A stretch of 64,000 nt of DNA. Source: Diphasiastrum complanatum. Taxonomy: Eukaryota; Streptophyta; Lycopodiopsida; Lycopodiales; Lycopodiaceae. Position 1 is the stretch's first letter. Each line of letters begins with the position of its first letter. The notes below the pieces were generated by a model. It was not told the DNA's origin and searched no databases. It saw nothing but the letters and a program-made list of their open reading frames with translations. The DNA lies in the NCBI GenBank assembly GCA_029204225.1, contig CM055095.1, positions 71,713,617-71,777,616 of the forward strand, written 5' to 3'. Both the position numbers and the translations under genes were made by a program. Below are positions 22,094-34,954 of the stretch, in pieces.

Positions 22094-23210
22094 TCACACT
22101 CCCTCTTCAACTAGATTAAGAATGGACTTTGATAACACTCCAAGTGATGTCCTATGCTTCATAAACAAGTCCTTTGCCAGTTCTTTAAAGTATCCACCAT
22201 TGTTGATATAGAGAATAGTGTCCACTTTGGATGTTTCACTATCTCTTACATCAATTTTACACATCAAGATGTAAATAGAACATGAAGAACCAAATAGAAT
22301 GTAAATGAGATGATTTTTCCATGTTATAAACTTTGAACTCTCTGGAAAATTACGGCAACCACACAATAAATGTGAGTGATAACCATTTGCTTGCTTGTAT
22401 CCTCCCTCTTTGTCCTTTCTTGATATGTCTCCACCATAAAACTTCATGAATGAGCCTCCATCTCGATCTTTCCACAAGATGTCATCATCACTTGATGACT
22501 TGATCATGAATGAGTGATATAATGAACTTCCAATAGTTTCATTTCCAATAGCAAAACCAGCCAAGAATGCTAGTACAAATCCAACATCAAAATGATGCTC
22601 ACCAATGTACCTAGTTTGACCATATCTTGACAATTTGACGAAATTGCTCAAACGTGAGATAGAACAAGTAAAGTAAACTTGAAACAACAATTCCTTGCTG
22701 CTCCTTTTACCTTACTTGAGTCTTCAATAACTTGCAAAAATAGATCCATAACATCTTTGCCAATTGACTATCCTTTGATGCTCTTGACTAGTTCCAAATT
22801 GCCATCTTTCCTTTCATGTTGTTGTAGCCCTTTGAGATCGACCTCTTGATCTTCAACTTGACCATCAAATTCGTTGAACAAAACTTGTTTTCCAGATCCA
22901 TTAGTTGCATCTATTCCATGAAAACATCCATTCACTTGCATATACACAAGATTATTCACCAAAGCATGTGAGAAAAGCAAAGTGAGTCACTTCCACTTGC
23001 TTACCCTTTTCATCATATGTGAGCCTTGAAGGCATTTGTCTTTCCCTTGATGTTCTCCTTGGCTTTTGACTTGATGATGGTCCTTCAAAATCACCATCCA
23101 AAGTGGGATCTTTACATCATCAACATCAAGAATGTTAGATCCATCCACATCACCATCAATGACACTTGAAGATACTTTTGGAATGTTCCCCTCATAAAAA
23201 ATGAGAAATC
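22094..23210 (-). pseudogene. Second copy of the RT-less Copia derivative with its non-Copia segment
   Basis: Minus strand: a fragment of the integrase arm (GNIPKVSS, PRRTSRERQMPSRLTYDEKGKQVEV, 23190-22990), then a stretch absent from the first copy (frame 22980-22768; EFDGQVEDQEVDLKGLQQHERK), then a 198-codon open frame 22690-22094. That frame carries the shared non-Copia segment (ETIGSSLYHSFMIKSSSDDD.. GGDISRKDKEGGYKQANGYH.. LFGSSCSIYILMCKIDVRD) and runs without a break into the Copia tail (AKDLFMKHRTSLGVLSKS). The LTR start TGTGAGAAATTTC at 22108 is truncated after about 30 bp. Identity to the 3.9-kb copy is high across the segment. Confidence 0.7.
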
Positions 23211-23607
23211 CAGAGCACTACAACTACTCTAATGAGTTAAATGTCCCATTTCTACCATTGTATGCAAGAAATCAACAATCTATCTGAATCTCAATAGATT
23301 TACCCATTGTAAATTGCTCATTATACTAAAGAATCATGATATTTCGTTATAATCTTCTGATAACAATTAAGTATCTGTTCATGATCTGTCAGTCATAATT
23401 ATTTAGAATCTTATGATTCGTCAATCATAATTAGCAAGATTCTAACTCACACTTAAGCATTAAAAGATACTAGAGTATATGTCCAACATACAACTCAAGA
23501 AATATAAGAATCATTTCAAAAACAAATTCCTCAAGGAAAATTACTGGATTTCAAGAACAACTTGATTTTTAACAAGATCTGAGTTATCCAAACTATGCAA
23601 TCAATCA

Positions 23608-24061
23608 TGGGAGTTAGTTGATCTACCACTTGGAAAGAAACCCATTGACAACAAATAGGTCTTTAGAACAAAGTTTCATGTGGATGGCACGATAGCGAAG
23701 CATAAGGCATGTTTATGAAGGGCTATGAGCAAAACAAAGGAATTGACTATGAAGAGACATTTGCTCCAGTACATTTGCTCCAGTGGCTAAGTGGACTACA
23801 CTACGTCTCATCGTGTTAGCATCTCATTTTGGGTGGATCCATCAAATGGATGTGAAGTCCGCATTTTTGAATGGTGACTTAGAAGATAAAGTTTACATGG
23901 TCCAACCACAGGGCTTTATGACAAAGCGACATGAACATAAGATGTTTAAAAATAGAAGACATACCAAAACCATTGTAGCATATGTCTTCAACTATAGACC
24001 CTTTAAACAATTCTTTAAAACAAAATCTAGAGAATACAAAGGTTTGTTGAACTACAACTAA
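23608..24061 (+). pseudogene. Copia reverse transcriptase scrap
   Basis: The text reads as RT N-terminus in pieces (WELVDLP-like, then FHVDGTIAKHKA, then TTLRLIVLASHFGWIHQMDVKSAFLNGDLEDKVYMVQPQGF) with frameshifts. A 15-bp tandem duplication (TTTGCTCCAGTACAT / TTTGCTCCAGTGGC) at 23762-23785 shifts the frame. It ends without YVDD. From 23211 to 23607 I see no gene. Confidence 0.7.
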
Positions 24062-24756
24062 ATTCAATGGTTCTTCCTGATATTCATTAAACTATATCAT
24101 CCAATATGAGCTCACTGGGATACAGTCAATAACCTAGAGTCTATTTCCCATTCGAAAAATACTTTATGCCAAGAATTTTCTATATTCTATACACATAACT
24201 ATTACTAATGAATCACAGTTATTCACAAATCATGTGGCTTGTAAGCAATATAGATTAAAACAAACAATTATTGGTGAATCCTCTTCACACTGTTCGCTTA
24301 ACTAATTAACTTAGGCGTAAAGCAACTACTCAAGTTAATTGATAATGATTCAAAAATCTCAAATGTCTAGGTGTTGAATTCATCTATCCCAAAAAACACC
24401 TCATTTCGAAGTCAATAATTCATCCTTTCTACCAGAAGAACCACTAACCTACATGCCCAAGCTATTCCCAAGGTTTTTCAAAGAAAAAAATGTATTACTT
24501 GTGAGTACCAAGTATGCTATGTAATTTGTCTCATAGGCCTATTTGATAAATGAACAAGATATGTATGTGTAGCACATTATTACTATAAGTAATTATTTTG
24601 TTCTAAACTTTTAAGTCAATTTCACTTTGTTACTTATGTAAATAATCATTGGTTGTAACCATTCTTTTAGCTTGAGATGTATAATTTGTAGAGTTGAATG
24701 TTATTCCACCTAGCTTAAATGACTTGAATTTAAAAATGAGTCTCATCATACTAACA

Positions 24757-24903
24757 AAAACAATGTAGACCCATAGAACATACTAACATATACAATGTAA
24801 AACCCATAGAACATAAACAATGTAAACCCATAGAACATACTAACATAAACAGTGTAAACCCATAAAACATACTAACATAAACAATGTAAACCCATAGAAC
24901 ACT
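24757..24903. repeat. Tandem repeat, about 31-33 bp unit, five copies
   Basis: The phrase ACAATGTAAACCCATAGAAC recurs five times, usually joined by ATACTAACATA. One unit is shortened (about 24 bp) and the last ends in CACTC. Confidence 0.8.
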
Positions 24904-25857
24904 CTTCCATAAGGACATGTTCAAGAAAATTTAGTAAACATGTGTACATATTTGCATGGTTGACAACTATAATGTGTTTCCCTCTATGTCCAATGAATGC
25001 AACCAATATTGCAACCCTTTCATACATTCAAAACAACAGCACAATTCTTGTCATCATTTTTTCAAGCCTTAGAAGTAGAGAACTCACAAAACTTGCAAAA
25101 ATTTTACTCAATGTCAAGCCCCGTCATTTTGTAAATTATACTAACACAGAATTCACCTGATTCATTTATCACATGCCTCATCGGGAGAGTCCCAAATCTC
25201 ATCACCAGAGAGCAATTTTGTTAGAAAAACAATCAATTGCTAAGCACAGCATATTTTGTCTTGAATAAAGACCACCCAAATCTGGTCATTCACCTTGCAT
25301 GCTACATTTTCATAATTTACCATGGCCTTTTTATACATTGCCAAAATTGAACTCTTTTGCAAAATCATTTATTCTGTCATATTGTTCAGTAATTTGGGTG
25401 GTTGACATCCACTGATATTCATCTCTCTTTATGGAATACTTTCTAGTGCAACTAGCTTTATCAACCTCTTCGACTCTATCTTCCTCGATGACCAAGTTTG
25501 CCATATGGTATAAGAAAGATCACCTCCCGTCTCTCTAATACTTGTTGCAATGTATATGAATCCTTTGAGATGTTTGCTAGCAAGAAAGGCTGGGAGCACC
25601 AAGTGATCGAGCTTGTGGACTATATAGGACGCTAGTCATGAATTTATGGTCCCATAGTGCTTTTAAACAAATTTTCAGCCTAACCTCTATAAAAAACAAA
25701 GCAATTTATCACTGTCGATCAAGTATCTAAGAAGCTCTCAATAACTAGGCATAGGATCAATAGGCACAACCAAAGACTGTTTAGAAAGAGTTGGCTCTTC
25801 AACAAACGACATTATTTCTGAATCATAAAATGGGCTGGAGCACAAAATAGTGGACCA

Positions 25858-26175
25858 AAAAATGAACTTGAAAATAATCTGCTCAAATAAATTCCTAGTT
25901 TTGAACAATTAAATGATTCCTTAATATCTACATTGAATTAGAAACAATATAACTCCTACGGAAACAAAATGGTCTCTAATAAAAACTGGCTGGAACACCA
26001 AAAACTTAAGAATAACTTTCTCAGTAAACATATTCTTAGTTATGAACACTTAAATGGTTCCTAATTATCTACATTGAATTAAGAACAATATAACTTCTTA
26101 GGAAACAAAATGGTCTATAATCAAAACTGGCTGGAACACCAGAAACTTTAAGAATAACATTCTCAGGCTAGCATT
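25858..26175. repeat. Tandem repeat of about 141 bp, just over two units
   Basis: AAAATGGTCT.TAAT.AAAACTGG with CTGGAACACC occurs at 25966 and 26107, 141 bp apart. The flanking text (AACTTAAGAATAA.., TTAAATG.TTCCT.A, TCTACATTGAATTA, GAACAATATAACT) repeats in the same order, and a third partial unit starts at about 26145. It lies about 215 bp beyond the RPS11 stop codon. Confidence 0.8.
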
Positions 26176-26389
26176 CCTATCTTTGAACTCCATCAATTAA
26201 TTTGCCAAACACCTGGCAGTCAGGCAAGGAATATAAGGTTTGCCATAAGCACATTCATTATATCATTACCAAGCTCGACTACTCAAGAAGCCTGGCTTTC
26301 TACGGTTGAGATAGTCCAGGGGTACCAGCAGAGCTACAGAAGTCAATTTAGTTGAATCCTCACTTTTGAAAGCCTGTTCCAACTTTATC

Positions 26390-29300
26390 TTAAATAGCTG
26401 TAAATGCCTTCTTGGTACCACCATCAGAAGCCCCCCTTGGAATCACCTTCAGAACATTAAATCTCACCGTCTTTGACAAAGGTCTGCAAAAATTCAGAAA
26501 TACAACTTGAGCCACCACTTCCATTCTTAGGTCTATCCAAGTAAAACAGTTTTGAAGAAAATTTCTGAATATCAAATACGAGAAGAAATGAGAAGGAAAG
26601 TACAGACCGGCATTGTCCTATGATAACCTTGTCACCTTCCTTCACGCGAAAACAAGGAGAGACATGGGCTGAAAGATTTGAATGTCGTTTTTCATACCTG
26701 AATGAAAGATCCCAAAGAACAATCCAATTAAGCACATCACAAAAGCAGCAGTGACATAAAACACCGAGCATCATAGCTTGAAACAGTTGTTCTTGTGAGA
26801 ACCCCAGCTTATCTTTAAAAGCTCCTAGCATCTCTCCACTCATTAATTTACAGTCTGGTATACATGCTGCTGTATGTGATAAATCTATATAAACGCACTT
26901 GCACATTAAAAAGGATTCATCTACAGGCCGCCCCACAGCTGACAAAAATATCAAAACAAAAAAATCACTTAAGCCCATATGACCATAATTCTGTAGCAGA
27001 AAATAAACATGTACGGAATGCCATTTCATACATGTTTTGTGAAATTTGTATGATTCCTAAATAATTGTTGAAAACATTTCAATTCTTTGAACTTTTTTGG
27101 AAATACCCCCAATACACTGCCTGTAGCTGGGAAATCTGGAACTGAAAACTAATGCTTGAAAACCGGTAGCTATTGCTATTCTCATTTTCTAATTGGACCT
27201 GAATCTGTACTGTAAATCTGACTTGCCGTCTTGAGCTATTTTCAGAGCAGTTGCAAACGTCCTTCCTATAGTAATTGGCTTCTGAATAGAAGCTCAAAAA
27301 TGTTCTTCTCTAGCACAGAAGCACAAACGCCAAGAGAAACTAGTGATAGAAGCAAGTTCAAGAAACCCATCAGTAAAAACAGGCACACATTTAGTGTTTA
27401 GCTTGAAACCCATAGGCTATAGCATAGAAATTTATAGGAAAAACCAGGCATATTTTTAGGTTAAAAAAAGAACGAGAAATTGTAGGCTGTTTACGTTTTT
27501 TTAATTCATTCTGTATGTCTGGAACGAGCTTCTATGATATGAACTAATAACGAACCTGCGTTGGAGTCACTATTGAATGATCTCCTTACAAACCTACAAT
27601 AGGTCTAGATTTCTATCCCCAATATTTCCTTCAAAATTCAGGATGCTCATATTTCTTTGATGCAGTTTGACATATCACACCTCTAAATAAGCAGAATAGG
27701 TACACTAACCACCGCAAGATGACAACACAGTACGCATAGCCAAATACCAAATCGCCTTGCATGCTCATGCCCACATTTCCAGTCTAAGTCATGGAAAAAA
27801 CACGTAAATGGAATTTTGAATTTTAGCAATCCCACCCACCACAATGCCTCAAATATGGAAACTACTCAGGCATACAATAGACTCTACACAACAGTTCACA
27901 AATCCTTCAAGTCCTGCTAGATTCTACTATCAGATTATGTGTGGGTTCCTCAGGATGATGTCACCATAACGAAGTCGTACGAAATCTTCCATGAGATCTC
28001 AAATCTAGTACCTTGACAAATGCAATTGCGTACTCTAGGCAAGTGTCATCCAACAAAAAAGTTAACAAAGAAATGCAAAACAAACACATCATATCTGAAG
28101 TTTGTGAAATGCCATGAAAGAGCACAAACCAATGCCCATAACAGTAAAGTTGCAAATACCATTCAACAGAACAAAATTAGTACAACACAATACTAAAAGT
28201 CCAGAACACATTGAAGCTTGTGAAATGGTAACACAACCTTTACAAGCTTAAAATAAAGCCTTACCGTTGGTACTTTTTGACAAAGTGCAAATAATCTCGC
28301 CTAACCGTGATCGTGCGATTCATCTTGGTGCAATTGACTGTGCCTGTCAATATGCGACCTCTTATCGAGACATTTCCGGTGAATGGACATTTTTTATCAA
28401 CATAGGTACCTGTACAAGGAACAACAGAAAGTTCAAACGTGTAATTAGTCGACAACACGCGTTGATCTTTTGTCAAGTTCCTACATCTAACGTTACTTAG
28501 GCCCTTAGCATATGCGCTTCCATCAACACAGAGGTTTAATTTAGGTGTGAGGCATCTATTCACTGATCCCCCATGCTTTTAACAAACAAATAAGCCCTTG
28601 TAGCAACTACACAAGCAAACTGAAGAAATTTACCTTCAATCGCTTCCCGAGGAGTCTTGAATCCAAGGCCAATATTCTTCCAAAACCGATTACCTGCCTT
28701 TCCAGGGGCCTTTCCCTTACCTGACCTTTTAGTACTGCCAAGAACAAATAAAGATCCTTGTGAGAGACACACTAAAGTAAACCAAAACTAACATATCATA
28801 GAGGTTTCTCTCAAATTTCAAAAGCTAAACTGCAAATCTAATCCACCATGGGAAAGTCCTCTTCACAACATTTGCCTGGCCGGTAAACTGTATGAGTTTA
28901 TATTCAGAAATTTGATTGCCAGTACATTTTTTGAGCTGTTTCCCAATTCAATTAATCAAATTATCGTAGATAATGATGTATAAAAAGTTTTCCATGATTG
29001 TTTTGAATAAGATAAGGCCAACTTCTCTCTGAGCCTCTAAGTGGGGAAATAGTCTTTCTAGAGACTTTTCCTGGTGATTCGGGTAATTTTTGAAGTTGTC
29101 TCATGCTATCGAGCTCACCTGAACTTCTTGAATGATCATTACCACCAGTAAAGGTAGTTTAGCAAGACCAATCCCACATACCACAGTTATATAGCATTTC
29201 AGAATGTATACAGGATATTCATACCCAAAAACTCATTCTTTATAAATGAGTGAAAGCGTAGGAATTTTTAGAGTTTTGTTTTATAAATAGTATTCACAAA

Positions 29301-31187
29301 AATTTGTTTTAACCACATACAATGGATAAAAATGGCTATCAAAATCATATCTTGGCTACAATGAGCTCTGAGCTTCCATAATGGCACTATTTCCTTCAAA
29401 TGCATTTGAGACATGGATTTTTTAAACTTTTTTTTTGAAGCCCTAAGGCCCCAAAAGGGGGGGCCAAAGGATTTTAGGGGACCAATCGAGCCCTGATTAA
29501 GCAGGTCTGGTCCCTACTTCGCTGCTCCAATCCCTAAACTGCTGAATCGCTATAGAATCTCGCACTTCCTTTGATGAATCTTTCTGTGGGTAGAGGGTTT
29601 TGGATGCTGAACCCATTCAAAACATTAGTTGATTGCTTTAATGACACTACTCATTGCTACAAGTAGGTGGAGAAAAAATTTGTTTGTTGAAGGTCCCTTT
29701 GAATGACTCAACAAGACTTTCTTGCTACTTCTTGGATTGATACAAGACTTTGCAGCAGTCTTTTCCTATCTCTAGGGCAGCAACATCAAGCTATTGAGAT
29801 GTGCTTGAGGTTTGGCAGTAGGAAGGTGCAGAAAACAGTCATGATTTGCAATTTTTAGACCTCAATCTTTCCATTTCTCCTCTTTTTGAAATGATTACAA
29901 GGGTTTTTACATGAAAGATTATGACCTTTTTTAATCATAGTAGATTGAGCACTTTTGCTCAACATTTATTTATGTACTTAGCCTTCCAACCCCTAAATCA
30001 ACAAATGGGTTGGTCAAATTCCCAGAAATAGGTCAGCAACCTCTCATAAGTTTCCGACACGTTTTAACTTTTAAACGATTGAGTTTTCAATCGTTTATAA
30101 TGTTTGATAGTAACAGTGAATGAACCATAGTTCAACTGGGATAACGATTCAGGTGATGGCCTATGTAAAAGTCTTTTGGTTAATATATGCCTGAGCTTCC
30201 ACTTTATAACTTAGGGTTTCTACATATCAAGAAATGATAATTCAGCCTTCAGGGTTTGTAAATGTAATGAGATCATACAAGCATGTTTTGAAACGGAACA
30301 CGTTGTAGAACGGCGTCCCAAACGCATTTCTATTTTGAAACGTTATCTCATCTCAGAGAACTCATGGATTTCACTAATCTGAATTTTTAAGCTACAAATG
30401 AGTAACAAGATCACACCTCAGGAAAACCTTTGGCTGTTTCAGAAAAGCGCGCTCTGTCTGCAACACCACAGATTTTCAGCGTGCAAGTAAGTCCCACATC
30501 AAGACGATGTGATGAAAGAAAACCACATACTACTGCATAAAAAGAAATCATATTTCATGAACTTAACAGCCGGAGAAGAGAGATCCATGAACTTTTAAAA
30601 CCCTTTTCTTTTTTTTTTAATGAGGCCAAATTGCTAGTAAACAGCTGCTCATGGCGGCCAATAAAAATAAGTTCCGAAATAGAAATGGACTACGAAAACG
30701 CTTACAATTTTCAAAGAACGCTGTGGCAAATACTAAACTACAACGTCCGCTATGCCGCATATACGTTCATTGAGATTATATTTAAATTCTACCCAGAATG
30801 CAAAAAGTTTCCGTGTAAAAAGCCCATGGATGATGGCATCGCAGTCATAAATGCCCGATCGAATACTATAAACAGATAACCGTATAAATCAAAACCAACA
30901 ACTAAACAACTAACTCGAACAGACCAACTAAAACTATGAAAACAGAACACCATAAGACTGACACCTAGTATATCCGCTTCGCATTTCCCAATCATAGACT
31001 CACAAATGAGCGTATTCTTCATATACTCATGCTTGGGCTTCATATTTATAAGCTGCAATGAGACAATTCGCATTTCGTTTTCTAATTCCCAGGAAACCCT
31101 GAACTCAACTCTGTTTCCGTACTGAACAAAGTCATTGAAATGAAGCGAAGAATCGCAAGCAGAGGACGCTGTTACCTGTTCCGCCAT
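26390..31187 (-). CDS. RPS11: 40S ribosomal protein S11 (uS17), six exons
   Basis: Component of the small ribosomal subunit (bacterial S17 homologue), cytosolic. Exons on the minus strand: 31187-31176 (MAEQ), 30457-30417 ([13 protein letters not shown]), 28734-28634 ([32 protein letters not shown]), 28409-28265 ([38 protein letters not shown]), 26697-26608 ([29 protein letters not shown]), 26483-26390 ([20 protein letters not shown], stop TAA). All junctions are GT-AG, and the joined length is 483 nt, giving 160 residues, the normal plant length. The conserved KMNRT and [10 protein letters not shown] blocks are intact. Introns are about 718, 1682, 224, 1567 and 124 bp. No breaks are seen, so it is probably functional. 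The exon-1/intron split right after MAEQ is usual for plant RP genes. Confidence 0.97.
28735..30416 (-). other. RPS11 intron 2, with likely inserted material
   Basis: 1682 bp, no reading frame. It contains a G/C-palindromic patch (GGCCCCAAAAGGGGGGGCC near 29449-29465) in otherwise AT-rich sequence, and a small hairpin (AAACGATTGA..TCAATCGTTT, about 30073-30096). No complete transposon was recognised. Confidence 0.5.
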
Positions 31188-31254
31188 GCCTGCTGCTGCT
31201 TGCTAGATCGCGATCCAGGACAGCGCTTTGCGCAACTACGGCAAAGAGCTGAAG

Positions 31255-31292
31255 CAGCAGCAGCCGCGTTTGCTTTTTATATTTTAGGGTTT
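31255..31292 (-). promoter_or_regulatory. RPS11 core promoter: telo-box and TATA
   Basis: On the minus strand AAACCCTAAA (31292-31283) is a telo-box, a hallmark of plant ribosomal-protein promoters, followed at once by TATAAAAAG (31281-31273). The ATG is about 85 bp further down, after a CTGCTG-rich leader. The telo-box overlaps the TATA flank, a very compact arrangement. Confidence 0.7.
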
Positions 31293-31516
31293 GCAAAATT
31301 AGGGCAGAGGATGAAAGCTTTGGTCGTTTATACAACAGTAGAGTTTGAGACAGGGTTCAAGAATTGGGCTGTCCACTTGGATCATTGCCACGTGTAAGTC
31401 TAAAACGTGTTGCTTATCCAATGTATACTTTTACATACATAATGACCACTATGGAGATTGGGTAATAAAAAGATTCACGAAAGTATAGAGGTCCCAAGTC
31501 CCAAATTTGGGACCGG

Positions 31517-32506
31517 ATCCTCACAACAGATGAGTTCGATGAGGGTCATTGGTGGGGAGATGTAATGCCAGCGCCTCAAATGGCACTAAGACTTGAGCGA
31601 TTTCTGTAAGACACACTCAAGTCTAACATCCATTCGACATGAACTCTTTGAGAAGCCAACTTAGAAAACGTAACTAGTTTAACCATTCACACTTAGGAAA
31701 ACATAAATCTCAACCAACTTGAAAGCCAACTCATAATTTGTCTCTAAAAGGTAATGACAAGTCATTCGAGAAATTTCAAGGCATAGTGGTCGCCAAACTG
31801 ACGCAATGTCATAGCGGCGAGCCACACGTTGGTGACGTGCACCCTTAAATGCAGATGACGCAAAAAAGTTGTGGTAATGGGTCCTTCCACTTGGACCAGT
31901 CTCGGAAGCAAAATTGAAATGCTAATCATCCCCAAAATTCAACTTTTTAAATCTGGAAAAGGTTACATTCTTACATTGATTGGTCTCGAGGCTACCAACA
32001 TATGCTGGTAATTGTGCCTAGCTCGTGCTAGTAGAGGGAGCTGAGACCTATGTGATTGGATTCATGGCATTGATTGAACTGCCCAAGTTTATGTTTGCCT
32101 TACTCTCTCTATAGTTCTGCTATGTCATAGAATATAATGCTATTTAAGCACACTTTTCTAAATTTAGCTTTTATCTTGCTAATTAAGTCTAAGCTACCCC
32201 AACTTGCAAAATTAGCTTAGCTCCTAGACATGGGTCAGGAGCTGACTAGGCCATGATAGCTCCAGAGCTAGCTCATGACTTGTGACTACTTGACTAGCTC
32301 ACCACAGGTTGAAGGCTCAATCCTTGACTTCCGAACTGGATTTGGAACTTTTGGGAGTGTCATCCCTCCGAGTCTTTGGAGCATATTGGGTGCACCCGAG
32401 TCAGCTTTATAGCATCCGAGTGGGCCAAACTAAAACCTAGGACTCATGGCACGGGCTTGAATTATCAGCCATATTTTGTCGTAAGTACAAAGGCACGGGC
32501 TTTGTT
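31517..32506. repeat. Long direct repeat, left copy (probable LTR)
   Basis: About 990 bp matching 33758-34877 in the same orientation: ATCCTCACAA at the start; GAGTTCGATGAGGGTCATTG, CAAGTCTAACATCCATTCG, TGGTAATGGGTCCTTCCACT in between; and GTAAGTACAAAGGCACG near the end. Divergence is several per cent with scattered indels. Whether the element border is ATCCTCACAA or the TGTAA at about 31560 is unclear. Confidence 0.75.
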
Positions 32507-33757
32507 CACCGGCCAAATAAAAAACCAACTTTGAAATAAGGATAAATTTTGCACATAACATTAGAGAAGTGTAGATCCAATTCACTTACGTAAAAACTAT
32601 GTATAGCTGCAAGGTTTGCTAAACTACGTAGGCCCTACAAAACTTGCAACTTGCTTTTTTTGACATGAAAATAAAAGGTACGTGTGAGCTCGTTTGAGCC
32701 CAAAATATGGCGTTTTCAACATGCCAAAATGAGTCCCCTTGGACTCTAGATTTTTCATTTGTCACACAGGTTGATCTCCTTGAGCTCGAGATCTACACTT
32801 GGATCAATCTCTGATATTGAAGCTACATGCAATGTTGGCTCCTTTCAATCCTTTGTCACTGGATTTGTCTCTACTGGTATGCCTTCGTTAAAGCGGTGAA
32901 CGAGGTTGAAGGAATGGCTGGCTCAAGTTCAAATGTGTGTTGTGTTCGTGTCTAATTGATCTCTCACGATGGCATCGAAAGCTTCATATTATCTGGTTCT
33001 TCCAAGTCCCCAACGAGATTGGCAGTACCAATATGTTATTGTGCCTTTGGTCGTCTCCACACAGATGGGGTCACACACCCTTCATGTACAACAACTTTGA
33101 TCTTTTGTGGAAGTCACCATGATATGCAAGGGCCCCTATTTGTTACAAGAAGTTCAAGTCAGACTCCATCAAATCCATCTCTTGGGCTTGTTCTTCATCT
33201 TCTTCACAACCCCCCCGTCGGATGCTTCCCTTTCCATTCTATCAAATACCTTGATAGTAACCACAGTCTACTTATTTAATGGTTTGCGGCACAACCGCTA
33301 GGAGCAACCATATTGTTGACAATTAAAGAGAGAACTAGCCATCGTTGGTGGGCTCATATTGTTGTGATAGGCCGAGGGGCCAAAGTTGTTCCTTCTCTAA
33401 CAAATATTCCCTTTGCCACAACCTTGATTGCAAATTCATGTCCTTGTTGGATACTTGTTCATGCTTCTCGAGACTTGGTTGTCATTTGAAGCTAAATCGC
33501 TTCTTGAAAAGAAAATTGGACTCAATATGGATCCACGATATACCTTCGATGTCAATGAGGAGGCAATTGGTGCCAGCATAACTCATAATCATAAACACCC
33601 GAATAGTTGAGTTGAAGTCAGTGAGCATGTACTTGAATGTGTCCCATGCTCGGAATTGCATCCCCACCACTCAGTACCAATTCGTTGAGTAACCTTCAAA
33701 ATATGCCAAAGCCATATCGGCTCTCTCTTTTTCAGGGGCGTCCATGTGAAATAATCA
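32507..33757 (-). pseudogene. Short internal region of the direct-repeat element with a Gypsy-type gag remnant
   Basis: About 1.25 kb lies between the two long direct repeats. On the minus strand near 33715-33482 it encodes a retrotransposon-gag-like stretch (ERADMALAYFEGYSTNWY, a stop, then FRAWDTFKYMLTDF), after which frames are broken. No protease, RT or integrase is seen. The element is therefore non-autonomous or internally deleted. Confidence 0.45.
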
Positions 33758-34877
33758 ATCCTCACAATAGACGAGTTCGATGAGGGTCATTGCTGGGGAG
33801 ATGTAACGCCAATGCCTCAAAGGCGTTTAGACACGCTCAAGTCTAACATCCATTCGACATGAATTCATTGAGAAGACAACTTAGAAAACGTAACTAGTCT
33901 AACCATTCATACTTAGGAAAATAAAAATCTCAACCAACTTGAAAGCCAACTCATAATCTGTCTCCAAAAGGTAATGACAAGTCATTTGAGAAATTTCAAG
34001 GCATAGTGGTCGCCAAACTGACCCAATGGCATAGCGGCGAACCACACGTTGGTGACGTGCACCCTTAAATGTCGATGACGCAAAAAGGTTGTGGTAATGG
34101 GTCCTTCCACTTGGACTAGTCTCGGCAGCAAAATTGAAATGCTAATCATCCCCAAAATCAACTTTTAAATTTGGAAGAGGTTACATTCATACATTGAATG
34201 GTCTCAAGGCCACCAACACATGCTTGTCATTGTGCCTGGTCTCAAGGCCACCAACATTGGAAGAGGTTACATTCATACATTGACTGGTCTCAAGGCCACC
34301 AACACATGCTCGTGCTGGTAGAGGGAGCTAAGACCTATGCGATTGGATTCATGGCACTGATTGAACTGCCCAAGTTTTTGTTTGCCTGACTCCCTATAGT
34401 TTTGCTATGGAGTCTACATGGCCCCTATGTCATAGAATATAATGTTATTTAGTAAAGCACACTTTTCTAAATTTAGCTTTTATTTCGCTAATTAAGTATA
34501 ACAAGCTTTGCATAATCAGTCTAGCTATCGGAGACGGATCCCAAGAGCTACCCCAAGTTGTAGAATTAGCTTAGCTCCTAGACATGGGTTAGTAGGCCAT
34601 GACTAGAGCTCCAGAGCTAGCTCATGACTTGTGACTACTTGACTGGCTCATTGCATGTTGAAGGCTCGGTCATTGACTTCCTAAGAACGTTTGGGAGTGT
34701 CACCCCTTCGAGTCTTACGGAGCAGACTGGGTGCACTTGAGTCAGGTTTATAGCATCCTCCCCTCATTTGAGAAAGCTTTTGTCCTCAATTGGGCCAAAC
34801 TAAAACTTAGGACTCATGGCACGGACTTGAATCACCAGCCATATTTTGTCGTAAGTACAAAGGCACGAGCTTTATTC
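33758..34877. repeat. Long direct repeat, right copy (probable LTR), with an internal triplication
   Basis: As the left copy but about 130 bp longer. TGGTCTCAAGGCCACCAACA occurs three times (about 34199, 34239 and 34285), two of them joined to GGAAGAGGTTACATTCATAC, where the left copy has one. This looks like a local tandem duplication after the two copies formed. Confidence 0.75.
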
Positions 34878-34954
34878 TGTCGTAAAACCGTGAGATACTA
34901 TGGTATCGGATTAGTAGAACTCTGATTATAAAAATCCAAACCCGCAATTTTAAT

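Larger units (their letters stand above)
24062..26389. other. Gene-free AT-rich interval downstream of RPS11
   Basis: No coding frame longer than chance and no transposon motif recognised, apart from the two tandem repeats listed separately (24757-24903 and about 25860-26170). Confidence 0.5.

Noticed and set aside
24757-24903. CRISPR-like array of spaced repeats
   Set aside because: Units are contiguous, not separated by unique spacers, and the genome is eukaryotic.
26457-27029. 190-residue minus-strand ORF
   Set aside because: It is RPS11 exon 5 read through into both flanking introns.
28560-28772. 70-residue minus-strand ORF as a separate gene
   Set aside because: It is exon 3 of RPS11 with intron sequence at both ends.
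30789-31187. 132-residue minus-strand ORF
   Set aside because: It is RPS11 exon 1 read through into intron 1; only the first four residues are coding.
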